In this document: positions 8,848 to 17,589 of the stretch, piece after piece
Numbering within the stretch: the first letter of the stretch is position 1
Layout of the letters: each line of letters starts with the position of its first letter
Program-made: the position numbers and the translations under genes
From: Rhodocyclales bacterium
Lineage (GTDB): Bacteria; Pseudomonadota; Gammaproteobacteria; Burkholderiales; Rhodocyclaceae
Length of the DNA: 64,000 bases
Direction of reading: 5' to 3'
Assembly (NCBI GenBank): GCA_026399475.1
Contig: JAPLQY010000063.1
Span: 1-64,000, forward strand
The notes under the pieces: model-generated
What the model was told of the DNA's origin: nothing
The model's database searches: none
What the model saw: the letters and a program-made list of their open reading frames with translations, nothing else

Positions 8848-10136
8848 AGATAGTTAAACAGTGAAAGCTGCGCGATCTTGACAAACGACTGCTGCGCCGC
8901 CTGCAAAGCGGTCTGAGTGCGCGTGAGATCGGAGATGGTCCTGGCGTAATCGACGTCCTGCAAGTTCGACAATGTCTGCTGATATTGCAGGCTGAGGTTG
9001 TCGGCCGCGCTGCCCAGCGAGTCGAGCTCATTCATGCGCGAGCCGACCTGGGAACGAATACCCAGAATATTGTTGCTGGCCTGATCGAGGTTGTTCACCG
9101 CGAAACCAATTTCATTCATGTACCTGGCATCACCAGCCGCTGTTCCGGTCGGCGCCTCAAGCGCGCCGATCAAATTGGCCAGCGTGGCAAACACGCTCTG
9201 CGATGTGCTGGGAGCGATGGAAAAGCTGTCCCCGTTCGCCGGCGCACCGTTGATGGTAACGCTCCCGCCAAGATCGAAGGCCGGCGGACTCGCCTGACTG
9301 AGCACGATGGCCTGGCCACTCTGGAATGTCCGCTGGCTTGCTGCGGGCGCCGGAGCTGCTCCTCCAGTCAGCAACGAATTGCCGCTCACGGTATCCACCA
9401 GGTCATAGGTCGTAATGCCCGCTGCCACGGTGAATTGGACCGCAACATTTTTCGTGCTCGCCGCGGCCCAGGCCGCGGGGTTGGTTACCGTACCGGAAGT
9501 GATGATCCCTGTACCTGTATTTCCAGCGGCATAGTCGGTGGCGAAATAGCCATTGCCATTCCTGATACGCTGGAATACATCGCTGCCTGAATCTGCTACC
9601 GGGACAGAGCTTCCCGGGGAGACTTGCAGCTTGCGCTGACCGTCATCGCCCTGATAGAGGATTTCATTTCCGGCAAGAATGTTATCGACCGCGCCGCTGA
9701 AAGGCGTGGTCGCCCCCATGAAACCGGCAAAAATGTGCTGTCCATCACCATCGGTAGCATTGGCAATGCCGAGCAGTTGATCGAAACTTGCGCGCAACTC
9801 GGTGGCGATTGCCTTGCGGCCGGTCGCCGACAGGGTCGTATTGCCGCCCTTGATCGCCAGTTCGCGCGCCCGTGCCAGCACGTCGCCGGCACCTGTCAGT
9901 TGCGCTTCTTCGATCCCCAGTGCGGATGTGGCGGCGTCCTGATTCTGCTTGAACCGGGCCACTACATCGCTGGCCTGCGTTACTTCCAGTGCCCTTGCGG
10001 CAGCAACCGGATCGTCGCTTGGCCTCAGAATTCTCTGGCCGGAAGACAGCTGCTGCTGCGAATGCAGGAGCGAGGCTGTTTGCCGGTTCATGCCGGATAT
10101 CCCGGCATCAAAAATCATTCCGCTACTGACGCGCAT
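8844..10136 (-). CDS. flgL: Hook-filament junction protein FlgL (HAP3)
   Basis: Flagellin-like junction protein between FlgK and the filament. It shows the flagellin-type N-terminal helix (MNRQTASLLHSQQQLSSGQR, then PSDDPVAAARALEV) and the matching C-terminal helix (RTQTALQAAQQSFVKIAQLS). At 430 residues it is normal size. The ATG at 10136 has GGAAGGAG seven bases upstream, so it was preferred to an adjacent GTG. 27 bp separate it from flgK. Confidence 0.96.
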   Translation of the reverse strand: MRVSSGMIFDAGISGMNRQTASLLHSQQQLSSGQRILRPSDDPVAAARALEVTQASDVVARFKQNQDAATSALGIEEAQLTGAGDVLARARELAIKGGNTTLSATGRKAIATELRASFDQLLGIANATDGDGQHIFAGFMGATTPFSGAVDNILAGNEILYQGDDGQRKLQVSPGSSVPVADSGSDVFQRIRNGNGYFATDYAAGNTGTGIITSGTVTNPAAWAAASTKNVAVQFTVAAGITTYDLVDTVSGNSLLTGGAAPAPAASQRTFQSGQAIVLSQASPPAFDLGGSVTINGAPANGDSFSIAPSTSQSVFATLANLIGALEAPTGTAAGDARYMNEIGFAVNNLDQASNNILGIRSQVGSRMNELDSLGSAADNLSLQYQQTLSNLQDVDYARTISDLTRTQTALQAAQQSFVKIAQLSLFNYL

Positions 10137-10163
10137 CACTCCACTCCTTCCAGCCCGGGGGGG

Positions 10164-12092
10164 TCATCGGCCCAAGGCGATAATTTCATCAAACAGCTTG
10201 CCGGCAATTGCAAACACCTTGGCCGATGCCTGAAAGGCTTGCTGATAGCGCAACAGGTTGGCCGCCTCCTCATCCAGGTTGACGCCGGAAATCGACTGCA
10301 AGGCTTGCGTGGCATGATCGGCCAGCCCCTGCTGCGCGGCTCCAATCGCCTGAATTTCGTTACCCTTGCTGCCGACCGCATTGACGATCTGCGCATAGGC
10401 CGATCCGTAGGATGCAGTAGCGACCGAGGTCGCACTGCCCAACATGGTGCTGCGCGTCTGCAACCCTCCCAGCAAGGCGGCATTGCGATTATCGCCAACG
10501 CCATTGGCATTGGCATCGATGGTGAACTTGTCGCCTGTCGCCGGAGTGCCGGAGATCTTAGCGGTCCAGCCGTTGTAAGTCATATCGGCACCGGCGGTGT
10601 AGGTGAGGCCGCTGGCCAGCGACGTCGCAGTGGTGACATCGAACACATCGAAGGTCGTCGCGCTGGTAAAAGTCAGCGTCACCTTGTGCTGGAGATCGAC
10701 ATCGATCGGCGGCGGTGCATTCACGGTCCCGGCGCTGATGGCTGCCGTGCCGGTATTGGTCAGTGCTGCGCCCGTACGTATCGGCGCGGCGGCGGCGATC
10801 TGGCGCGCATCCGAAATGGCCACGGCAATACTGCCGGCACCTTTGCGGGCGGGCTGGATCAAAACGCTGTCGTTGGCGGCGGGAGTCCATGCGCCTAAGG
10901 CTATCGTCATTCCGTCGACCGTCTGCGGCAGGGTGGCAAAGCTTTGTACCTGGTTGTCGGCCAGGCGGATCAGGTTGTAGTTGCCGCCAAAAAAGCTTAA
11001 GCGGTAATCGCTGCCGCTGAGTCGATCGATTGTCGTGGCATCGATACTTACCGTTGGCGCACCTGTTCCGGTATTGAGGCTGCTGGCCCGCACGGTCGGT
11101 CCAGAGATGCTGAAGAAGTCCTGGCCGAGTGCGCCGGTCAAATCCTGTCCGAGCCGGTGTTGATCATTGAAGTTCTGCGCCAGAGTCAGCGCGATGCGAC
11201 CGAGGGAATTTTGTGCCCCATCGAGGGTCTGGCTGCGAAAGTTGAGCAGGCCGCCAAGGCTGCCGCCGGTAACTTGCGACTCGGGCAGAATCTGGGCCGT
11301 ACCGCCGGCACCGGCAACGGCAACGGTGGTACGGTCGGGATCATCCGTGGCCTGAACCGCCTTCAATTGATAGGACTGAGCTCCAACCACCAGCGGCTGC
11401 CCGGTGCCGATAAACACGCTGAAGCTGCCGTCCGACTGGGTTACCGTATTCACCCGCACCAGTTTGTTCAGGTCCTTCACCGCCTGGTCGCGCTGATCGA
11501 GCAGGTCATTGGGTGGCTGATTGCCGCCACCTGCCTGCGCCAGGTTTATGTTCTGATTCATGGCAGCCAGTTGCGAACTATAGGCGTTGATCTGGGTGAT
11601 CTGTCCGGCAATCTGCTGATTGGTGCCATCACGGATGCTCGAGAGACTCTGATCCAGTGTCTGAAATCTCGAGGTCAACGTCTGTGCCGCGGACAGCAGC
11701 GACTGGCGGGCGGCAATCGAGGCCGGACTGGCGGCGAGATCCTGCACCCCTTTGAAAAAACCCGAAAGTGCAGAAGTCAGCCCGGCTCCGGGGTCGGCCA
11801 GCAGATTGTCCATCTGGCCAATCTGCGCCTGATAACTGTCCATCTCTGCTGCGGCCGCCTCAGCGGTCATCACCTGACCGCTGAGGAACTGGTCATAGAT
11901 TCGCCTGACGGTTTGTACGTGGGTCCCCTGGCCGAAATAGCCAATGCCGGAGTACACGGGTACATTCGTACCCTGAACGATCTCCTGCCGGTTGTATCCT
12001 GCGGTCGATGCATTGGAAATATTGTGGCTGGTCGTCAGCATGCCGCTCTGCGCTGCATTGAGCCCGCTGGTGCCAATACTCAAAATGCTCAT
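10164..12092 (-). CDS. flgK: Hook-filament junction protein FlgK (HAP1)
   Basis: First junction protein on the hook tip. It has the rod/hook N-terminal motif (SILSIGTSGLNAAQSGMLTT, then SNASTAGYNRQE) and a C-terminal helix (GVNLDEEAANLLRYQQAFQA), with a long variable middle; total 642 residues. The ATG at 12092 is preceded by GGAG at good spacing; the 11-residue longer reading was rejected. It has its own sigma-54 promoter and a 17-bp palindrome in the leader, so flgKL and the lipoprotein gene form a separate transcription unit. Confidence 0.96.
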   Translation of the reverse strand: MSILSIGTSGLNAAQSGMLTTSHNISNASTAGYNRQEIVQGTNVPVYSGIGYFGQGTHVQTVRRIYDQFLSGQVMTAEAAAAEMDSYQAQIGQMDNLLADPGAGLTSALSGFFKGVQDLAASPASIAARQSLLSAAQTLTSRFQTLDQSLSSIRDGTNQQIAGQITQINAYSSQLAAMNQNINLAQAGGGNQPPNDLLDQRDQAVKDLNKLVRVNTVTQSDGSFSVFIGTGQPLVVGAQSYQLKAVQATDDPDRTTVAVAGAGGTAQILPESQVTGGSLGGLLNFRSQTLDGAQNSLGRIALTLAQNFNDQHRLGQDLTGALGQDFFSISGPTVRASSLNTGTGAPTVSIDATTIDRLSGSDYRLSFFGGNYNLIRLADNQVQSFATLPQTVDGMTIALGAWTPAANDSVLIQPARKGAGSIAVAISDARQIAAAAPIRTGAALTNTGTAAISAGTVNAPPPIDVDLQHKVTLTFTSATTFDVFDVTTATSLASGLTYTAGADMTYNGWTAKISGTPATGDKFTIDANANGVGDNRNAALLGGLQTRSTMLGSATSVATASYGSAYAQIVNAVGSKGNEIQAIGAAQQGLADHATQALQSISGVNLDEEAANLLRYQQAFQASAKVFAIAGKLFDEIIALGR

Positions 12093-12118
12093 GATCGCTC
12101 CACGATTGAACCTGAATA

Positions 12119-12135
12119 ACGGCAAAACTTGCCGT
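12119..12135. promoter_or_regulatory. Inverted repeat ACGGCAA-N3-TTGCCGT in flgK leader
   Basis: Seven-base arms around a three-base spacer. It lies about 15-30 bp downstream of the predicted start from the sigma-54 promoter at 12161-12175. The same element recurs at 21346, 39914 and 62795. A binding site for the flagellar sigma-54 activator (FlrC/FleQ type) is the most economical reading. Confidence 0.65.
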
Positions 12136-12160
12136 GAGTTGAGGATTCATGGCAAATAGA

Positions 12161-12175
12161 GCAACGGGCGTGCCA
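12161..12175 (-). promoter_or_regulatory. Sigma-54 promoter of flgK
   Basis: On the minus strand this reads TGGCAC-N5-TTGC, a full consensus match: GG at 12174-12173, GC at 12162-12161, ten bases between. Predicted start near 12150, about 58 bp before the flgK ATG. Confidence 0.87.
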
Positions 12176-12247
12176 GGCTGAGGACAGAAGGCAAAAGACG
12201 GCAGTAAATGCGGCGCAAAGCGCCGGTAACAATTCGCCCTCTGAAAA

Positions 12248-13252
12248 TCAGCCGGCCAGGGCCTGCCGCAGCGTCGTACCGCCGATAATGCGTTCGAGTT
12301 TTGCCGCGTACAGGGGATCGGTGGCAAACCCTGCGGCCTGCACCCCACGGGCAAAGCGGGCGGGCTCCTGAGCGCCAAGAACTGCCGCATAACGCGGATT
12401 GCCGGTCAGAAGCTTGGCGTAGTCGTGAAACGCCTCCTCATAGGAACCGTAGGCGCGGAAGCGTTCAACCCGAACCTGCGACACGCCTGCAACGACTTCC
12501 GTGGTAGTCGCGTCCACGGCTGGCCCGCGCCATTGAGCGCCCGCCTTGATGCCGAAGACGTTGAAACTGGTGCTGCCATCGGCACGGCGCGGCTCGGATT
12601 TGCCCCAACCGGTTTCGAGCGCCGCCTGGGCCACCATGAAATGCGCCGGAATGCCGGTCGCACGTCCCGCTTCAACTGCCGCCGGCCACAACCGGGCGAC
12701 GAATTCGCGAACCGGAGCGGACGGATTGACACCCTCCTCCATCGACACAGTTCCAACAACCGGGGAAGACAGGAGACTGCCGCGTACCGCAGGAAGAGGA
12801 TACGGTTGTGCAGCAGGCAAGGGCAAGGGTAGCTGATTCTTTTCGGCCGGCAAGGGAATCATTCCCCTCTCCGTAAAGGGAATGAATTGAGTTGGCGGCG
12901 ACAAGGGCAAAGGACCGTCAAGCGCTTGCGGCTCCCGGGTTTGCTTCAGCAGCTGCTTCTCGATCATCGCCGCAAGCCCAGTCCCACCGCTCTTGGCCCC
13001 CAGCACCTGGGCCATTTGCTGATCAAGCAGCGATTCGTACATCCGCGACTGATCGCTATCGAACATGCCTTCCCGTGGGGTGGCGTCGCGCATGGACTTC
13101 AATACCATTTGCAGAAACAGCGCCTCAAACTGCTGCGCGACCGCCTTCAGGGACTTGGGATCGCCGTCCTTCATCTGACGTTTCAAGGCAGTAAGATTGC
13201 CTACGTCGAAGACGTTCGGATTGACAGCGGAGGCGTTTGCGCTGGTGTTCAT
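12248..13252 (-). CDS. flgJ: Peptidoglycan hydrolase/rod cap protein FlgJ
   Basis: Dual protein: the N-terminal rod-cap domain (about 25-110; FLQMVLKSMRDATPREGMFD) scaffolds the rod, and the C-terminal muramidase/glucosaminidase domain (about 180-330) opens the wall. The catalytic Glu lies in AQAALETGWGKSEPR, and the SFNVFGIKAG motif is intact. A Pro-rich linker of about 60 residues joins them. 334 residues, full length. Last gene of the flgB-J run, since flgK has its own promoter. Confidence 0.96.
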   Translation of the reverse strand: MNTSANASAVNPNVFDVGNLTALKRQMKDGDPKSLKAVAQQFEALFLQMVLKSMRDATPREGMFDSDQSRMYESLLDQQMAQVLGAKSGGTGLAAMIEKQLLKQTREPQALDGPLPLSPPTQFIPFTERGMIPLPAEKNQLPLPLPAAQPYPLPAVRGSLLSSPVVGTVSMEEGVNPSAPVREFVARLWPAAVEAGRATGIPAHFMVAQAALETGWGKSEPRRADGSTSFNVFGIKAGAQWRGPAVDATTTEVVAGVSQVRVERFRAYGSYEEAFHDYAKLLTGNPRYAAVLGAQEPARFARGVQAAGFATDPLYAAKLERIIGGTTLRQALAG

Positions 13253-13329
13253 GGCAGGGTAAAGAATGTCAGATGATCGCCTTGGTCATTCGTCGAATCA
13301 GGGTGACCAGATATTCCTGACTCGAATGA

Positions 13330-14442
13330 TCAAATGATCTCGAGTTCGGCACGCAGGGCACCCGCCGACTTCATCGCCTGGAGAATTGCCGTCAGATCCT
13401 GGGGATTGGCTCCAAGGGCGTTCAAGGTTTTGACGATGTCCGCCAGATTGGCGCCCGCCTTGACATTCATCAACACACCACCCTCCTGCTTGATTTCGAT
13501 CTGCGCGTTCGCCACGGCCGCAGTTTGTCCGCCGGACAAAGCGCCTGGCTGGCTCACGGCATTTTCAGCGCTCACCGAAACCGAAAGATTGCCATGCGCT
13601 ACCGCGCAACTGTCAAGCATCACCGACTGATTCATCACCACAGATCCGGTACGGCTGTTGACAATCACTTTTGCGGCAGTTCTCGCCGGAGTCACCTGGA
13701 CATTCTCGATGCGCCCGATGAAGGAGACGCGCTCATCGAGATCGGTGGGAGCGCGCACGCGGATCTGACGGGCATCGGCGGCCGTGGCGGCACCCGGAGT
13801 CATTTTGTTGATTGCCTCGACCATCAACTGGGCGGTACCGAAATCGGTCGTATTCATGTCGAGGTAGACAAATTCGCCTTGCCCCAGGGGCGTAGCCACT
13901 TCGCGTTCGACCGTCGCTCCGCCGGTAATGCGCCCGACCGAAAGGTGATTGACTGTCACCTTGGAACCGGCACCGGAAGCTCCGGCCCCCACGACTACGA
14001 CATTCCCTTGAGCCATGGCATAGGTCTGCCCGTCAGCACCTTTCAGCGGGGTAAGGATCAGCGTCCCCCCCTTCAGGCTTTTGGCGTTGCCGATCGACGA
14101 TACCGTGATGTCGATCTGCTGCCCCGCACGGGCAAAAGGCGGCAAATTGGCGGTCACCATGACGGCAGCAACATTCTTCAATTGCAGTGACTGTCCGGGC
14201 GGCAGATTGACGCCCATTGCCGATAGCATGCTGATTATGCTCTGCACGGTGAACGGCGTTTGGGTGGTCTGGTCGCCACTTCCGTCCAACCCGACCACCA
14301 GGCCGTACCCCACGAGCTGGTTATTGCGCACGCCTGCAATCGAAGCCAGATCCTTTATGCGCTCGGCATGCGCTGCATCCACGACCAGCAAGGACGCCAG
14401 CACCCAGATGAACGTCAGGAAGCTCTTTCTGATTTTAGTCAT
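13330..14442 (-). CDS. flgI: Flagellar P-ring protein FlgI
   Basis: Periplasmic P-ring subunit. Starts with a Sec signal peptide (MTKIRKSFLTFIWVLASLLV, cleaved after HAERI-like AHA) and continues with the near-invariant RIKDLASIAGVRNNQLVGYG motif. 370 residues, normal. The ATG at 14442 is preceded by GAGGAA; the 17-residue longer reading overlaps flgH and was rejected. 11 bp from flgH. Confidence 0.96.
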   Translation of the reverse strand: MTKIRKSFLTFIWVLASLLVVDAAHAERIKDLASIAGVRNNQLVGYGLVVGLDGSGDQTTQTPFTVQSIISMLSAMGVNLPPGQSLQLKNVAAVMVTANLPPFARAGQQIDITVSSIGNAKSLKGGTLILTPLKGADGQTYAMAQGNVVVVGAGASGAGSKVTVNHLSVGRITGGATVEREVATPLGQGEFVYLDMNTTDFGTAQLMVEAINKMTPGAATAADARQIRVRAPTDLDERVSFIGRIENVQVTPARTAAKVIVNSRTGSVVMNQSVMLDSCAVAHGNLSVSVSAENAVSQPGALSGGQTAAVANAQIEIKQEGGVLMNVKAGANLADIVKTLNALGANPQDLTAILQAMKSAGALRAELEII

Positions 14443-14453
14443 GTCCAGATTCC

Positions 14454-15329
14454 TCAGAATGGCAGGAAGGTCAGGAAAAAGCGCCCCAGCCATCCCATGA
14501 CCTGTGCCGAATCGATAAAGCCGTTGGCCTTGTACTCGATGCGCGCATCGGCCACCTGCGTCGAAGTTACGGTATTGGCGGACGTGATCGTGTTCGGGTT
14601 GATTACCCCGGAGAAGCGGACGAACTCCTCGCCCTCCTTCAGGCCGATCTGCTTTTCGCCCGACACCAGCAGGTTGCCGTTGGGAAACACCTCGATCACG
14701 GTCACGGTAATCGTTCCGGTGAAATCATTGGATGAGGTGTTCTCGCCCTTGCCATCAAAATTGTTGCTGTCGCTCGCCGCCAGAGCCGTTCCCTGTGCGC
14801 CCTTGAATGGCAGGCCGACAATGGACGGCACACTCACATCCACCGTCTGACTGCGGGTCGTCTTGTTCTCCGACTTCTTGGAAGCCTGGACCTTCTCCGC
14901 GATGTTGATGGTAATGGTGTCGCCAACGAATCGCGCACGCCTGTCCTCAAAGAGCGGGCGGGCCGATGCGATGTTGAAGATTGCCCCGTTGCTCGGTGGC
15001 GCATAATTGCGCGCTTCCGGACGAATGCTCATCGGCTGATGAATCGCCGTGGTCGGTGTGGTCGTAACGCATCCGGCGAGCGCCGCCACCAAGCTGGCAA
15101 ATAAAACTGCCGTTAGCCTTCGCTGAAATTTCGATTTAGTTATGGCCGCTGCGCTTAACGCCGATACGGCCGGCGTTAGCCTCCACTGAAATTTCATTTT
15201 AGCTACGGCCGCTGCGCTTAACGCCGATACGGCCGGCGTTAGCCTCCACTGAAATTTCATTTTAGCTACGGCCGCTGCGCTTAACGCCGATAAGGCCGGC
15301 GTTAGCCTTCGCTGAATCTTCGATTTCAT
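14454..15329 (-). CDS. flgH: Flagellar L-ring lipoprotein FlgH with repeat-expanded N-terminus
   Basis: Outer-membrane L-ring subunit. The mature part is standard: lipobox LVAALAGC, then GAIFNIASARPLFEDRRARF and the C-terminal VTSTQVADARIEYKANG. The region before the lipobox is abnormal: about 65 extra residues made of three to four copies of a 21-residue unit (KFQWRLTPAVSALSAAAVAK type), encoded by a 63-bp DNA tandem repeat. Copies 2 and 3 each start with ATG, so translation could begin at 15329, 15260 or 15197. The copy nearest the lipobox has ATA where the others show a potential start region. Confidence 0.92.
   Translation of the reverse strand: MKSKIQRRLTPALSALSAAAVAKMKFQWRLTPAVSALSAAAVAKMKFQWRLTPAVSALSAAAITKSKFQRRLTAVLFASLVAALAGCVTTTPTTAIHQPMSIRPEARNYAPPSNGAIFNIASARPLFEDRRARFVGDTITINIAEKVQASKKSENKTTRSQTVDVSVPSIVGLPFKGAQGTALAASDSNNFDGKGENTSSNDFTGTITVTVIEVFPNGNLLVSGEKQIGLKEGEEFVRFSGVINPNTITSANTVTSTQVADARIEYKANGFIDSAQVMGWLGRFFLTFLPF
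15135..15329 (-). repeat. 63-bp tandem repeat inside the flgH signal-peptide region
   Basis: 15135-15197 and 15198-15260 differ at only two positions; 15261-15329 is a more diverged copy with a 6-bp longer end, and the sequence from 15134 downward begins a further partial copy. Each unit contains an inverted repeat, TAACGCCG and CGGCGTTA around a short loop. The length is a multiple of three, so the frame is kept. Confidence 0.9.
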
Positions 15330-15342
15330 GATGTCGCTCGAT

Positions 15343-16125
15343 TTACAGTTGGGTCAGTCGGGAAAGCATCTGGTCCGAGGTGGTGAGAGCCTTCGAATTC
15401 ATTTCGTATCCGCGCTGCGCCACGATCATGTTGACCAGTTCCTCGGCCACGTTCACGTTTGAAGTTTCGACATAGCCCTGACTCAGCATGCCGACTCCAT
15501 TTGTGCCCGGGGTGTTGGGAGTCGGCGTTCCCGATGAAGCCGTCTCCACAAAAAGATTCTGGCCGGTGCTTTGCAATCCGCCGTTGTTGACGAAGTTGGC
15601 CAACTGTATGTTGCCCACCTGGGTCGGTGCGGTAGTTCCCGGCTGGGTAATCGTGACGATCCCGTCGCGAGACACGGCAACGCTAAGCGCATTGGACGGG
15701 ATGGTCATGGCCGGGCTCAGCGGATAACCGTTGGCGGTGACAAGCTGGCCGTTGGCATCCTTGGTAAACGAGCCGTCGCGTGTGTAGGAAAGCGTGCCGT
15801 CCGGCATCTGCACCTGAAAAAACCCGTTGCCTTGAATGGCGAGGTCGAGCGGGTTCGATGTCTGCTGCACGGTACCCTGCGTGAATATGTGTTCGGTGGC
15901 AATTGCCCTGACGCCGGTGCCGAGCATAAGCCCGGAAGGAACCGTAGTCGCCTGAGAAGAGGCGACCCCTGGCTGTCGCAGCGTCTGGTAAAGCAGATCC
16001 TCGAACACCGGACGCGAGCGCTTGTAACCATTGGTGCTGACGTTGGCGAGGTTGTTGGTGATGACATCCATGGACGTCTGCTGTGCATCCAGACCTGTCC
16101 TGGCAATCCAGAGGGAACGAATCAT
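15343..16125 (-). CDS. flgG: Distal rod protein FlgG
   Basis: 260 residues, exactly the family length. N-terminal rod motif ([20 protein letters not shown], then [20 protein letters not shown]) and C-terminal motif ([20 protein letters not shown]) are both canonical. GGAG ten bases before the ATG supports the start. It forms the distal rod that the L and P rings encircle. 13 bp before flgH. Confidence 0.97.
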   Translation of the reverse strand: MIRSLWIARTGLDAQQTSMDVITNNLANVSTNGYKRSRPVFEDLLYQTLRQPGVASSQATTVPSGLMLGTGVRAIATEHIFTQGTVQQTSNPLDLAIQGNGFFQVQMPDGTLSYTRDGSFTKDANGQLVTANGYPLSPAMTIPSNALSVAVSRDGIVTITQPGTTAPTQVGNIQLANFVNNGGLQSTGQNLFVETASSGTPTPNTPGTNGVGMLSQGYVETSNVNVAEELVNMIVAQRGYEMNSKALTTSDQMLSRLTQL

Positions 16126-16254
16126 TGGGTCTTACTCCTGGCGAAGCTAAACAAGTTGAATACTGCGCGAGTGCAGGTATCGGTATCGGCAACCAGGCCT
16201 TTGGGCCTGTCTGATGGATAGGCATTCATATTCCGCTGTCCCTGTCGCTGACCA

Positions 16255-17511
16255 TCACGGCCTGGACGCATTCATCAGGTTCTGCAAGATCTGGTCCTGA
16301 ATCTTCAAGGTCTGGGCGCTGGCCTGGTAGTTGCGCTGCTGTTCGATCAGGGCTACCAGTTCCGTGCCGAGGTCTACGTTGGATTGCTCCTTGGCTCCTC
16401 CTTGCAGCGTGCCCATGCCCATTGGCTTGCCGCCCACCAACCCGGTACGCCCCGGGGTGTCCAGAATCACTGACCCCGATCCGCTGACCGGATCCTGGTT
16501 CTCCTTCCACTGGTTGTCTCCCAGGCTGATCAATCCGTTGGGATTGACAAAATTGGCCAGCACGATCTGCGCTACCTTGCGCGACTGGCCGTTGGAGTAG
16601 AAGGCTTGAATGATCCCGTCGGACCCGACGGTAAAGCCATTTGAGCTATTGATGGCGCCGTTACCGTAGCCATCCTGACTTATCGAGTCCACGCTGAAAG
16701 CACTGCCGTACTGAACGGTTCCGCTCAAATCAAGCGCTACGGAAACACTTCCGCCACCGCTCAATGCATAGGTCTGCGACGCCAGCGGCATGGTGGTACC
16801 CATCAGGCCCTTGGTATCGAAATTCAGGGCAACCGGGCCCGTCGACGAGCCATTGTCCAGGGTGGTATAGAGATCCCAGGCATTCGGTCCCGACGACGAC
16901 TTGGCAAAGTACATTCTCAACTCGTGGGTGACGCCCGCCGAATCGAATACGCCAAGCCCTGCCGTATTGGTATACGTCATGCGATTGTTCGCGGCGAAGG
17001 GCGTGACGGATGGCGGCGCGACGCGCGCATCCAGTGTGGCGCCAAGCAATACCTTGCCGGTGGCCATCGCGGGCATGAACGGGTTGACGGTGATGTTCTG
17101 CGGCGCAGACGATGTCACAATCACGCCTTTGGGGTCGGCGGAGTATTCAGCCAGATACCCGGTCACATTCAGCCCGGTGCGATTGACGAGAGCGCGCTTG
17201 TCCGGAGTGTTATCGTCATAGGACAGCTGAAACTGGCCGTCGCGGGAATAGGTAATCGCCCCGCGATTGTCCAGGCGGAAAAATCCCAGCCCGGTAATCG
17301 CCATGTCGAGCGGGTTGTCGCTCTGCGTCGGGCTGCCCTGCGTAAATTGCTGGTTAATGATGGCGGCGCTCGCCCCACCTGATGAGGAGTCGGCAAAGCG
17401 AGCCTTGGATGTCTTGAAGCCTATGGTTTGTGCATTGGCGATGTTATTGCCGATGACGTCGATAGCCCTCGATGCGCTATCCAGTCCGCTAAAACTCAAT
17501 GAGAAAGGCAT
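16255..17511 (-). CDS. Second hook protein-like gene (FlgE paralogue) between flgF and flgG
   Basis: 418 residues with the rod/hook N-terminal motif (SLSFSGLDSASRAIDVIGNN, IANAQTIGFKTSKARFAD) and C-terminal motif (TELVALIEQQRNYQASAQTL). Length and domain order match FlgE (the gene at 18390 is 425 residues), not FlgF or FlgG (about 250-260). The middle region differs strongly from that of the flgE at 18390, so it is an old paralogue rather than a fresh copy. AAGGAG supports the start. It may form an extra rod/hook segment or adapter, or be an alternative hook protein; which of these cannot be told from sequence. Confidence 0.88.
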   Translation of the reverse strand: MPFSLSFSGLDSASRAIDVIGNNIANAQTIGFKTSKARFADSSSGGASAAIINQQFTQGSPTQSDNPLDMAITGLGFFRLDNRGAITYSRDGQFQLSYDDNTPDKRALVNRTGLNVTGYLAEYSADPKGVIVTSSAPQNITVNPFMPAMATGKVLLGATLDARVAPPSVTPFAANNRMTYTNTAGLGVFDSAGVTHELRMYFAKSSSGPNAWDLYTTLDNGSSTGPVALNFDTKGLMGTTMPLASQTYALSGGGSVSVALDLSGTVQYGSAFSVDSISQDGYGNGAINSSNGFTVGSDGIIQAFYSNGQSRKVAQIVLANFVNPNGLISLGDNQWKENQDPVSGSGSVILDTPGRTGLVGGKPMGMGTLQGGAKEQSNVDLGTELVALIEQQRNYQASAQTLKIQDQILQNLMNASRP

Positions 17512-17589
17512 TTCTCAACTCCTTCCGTTTGCCGGCTGCATATCCCGGCCAGTCAGTTCAATCCGCAGCAAGTGGATCACCGGCCAATC

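Noticed and set aside
10603-12119. Long plus-strand frames opposite flgK
   Set aside because: flgK is certain on the minus strand with promoter and ribosome-binding site; the opposite frames have no recognisable features.
15280-15300. GCCGATAA within the flgH repeat as a sigma-28 -10 box
   Set aside because: No TAAA-type -35 box at the correct spacing on the plus strand and it lies inside a coding repeat.
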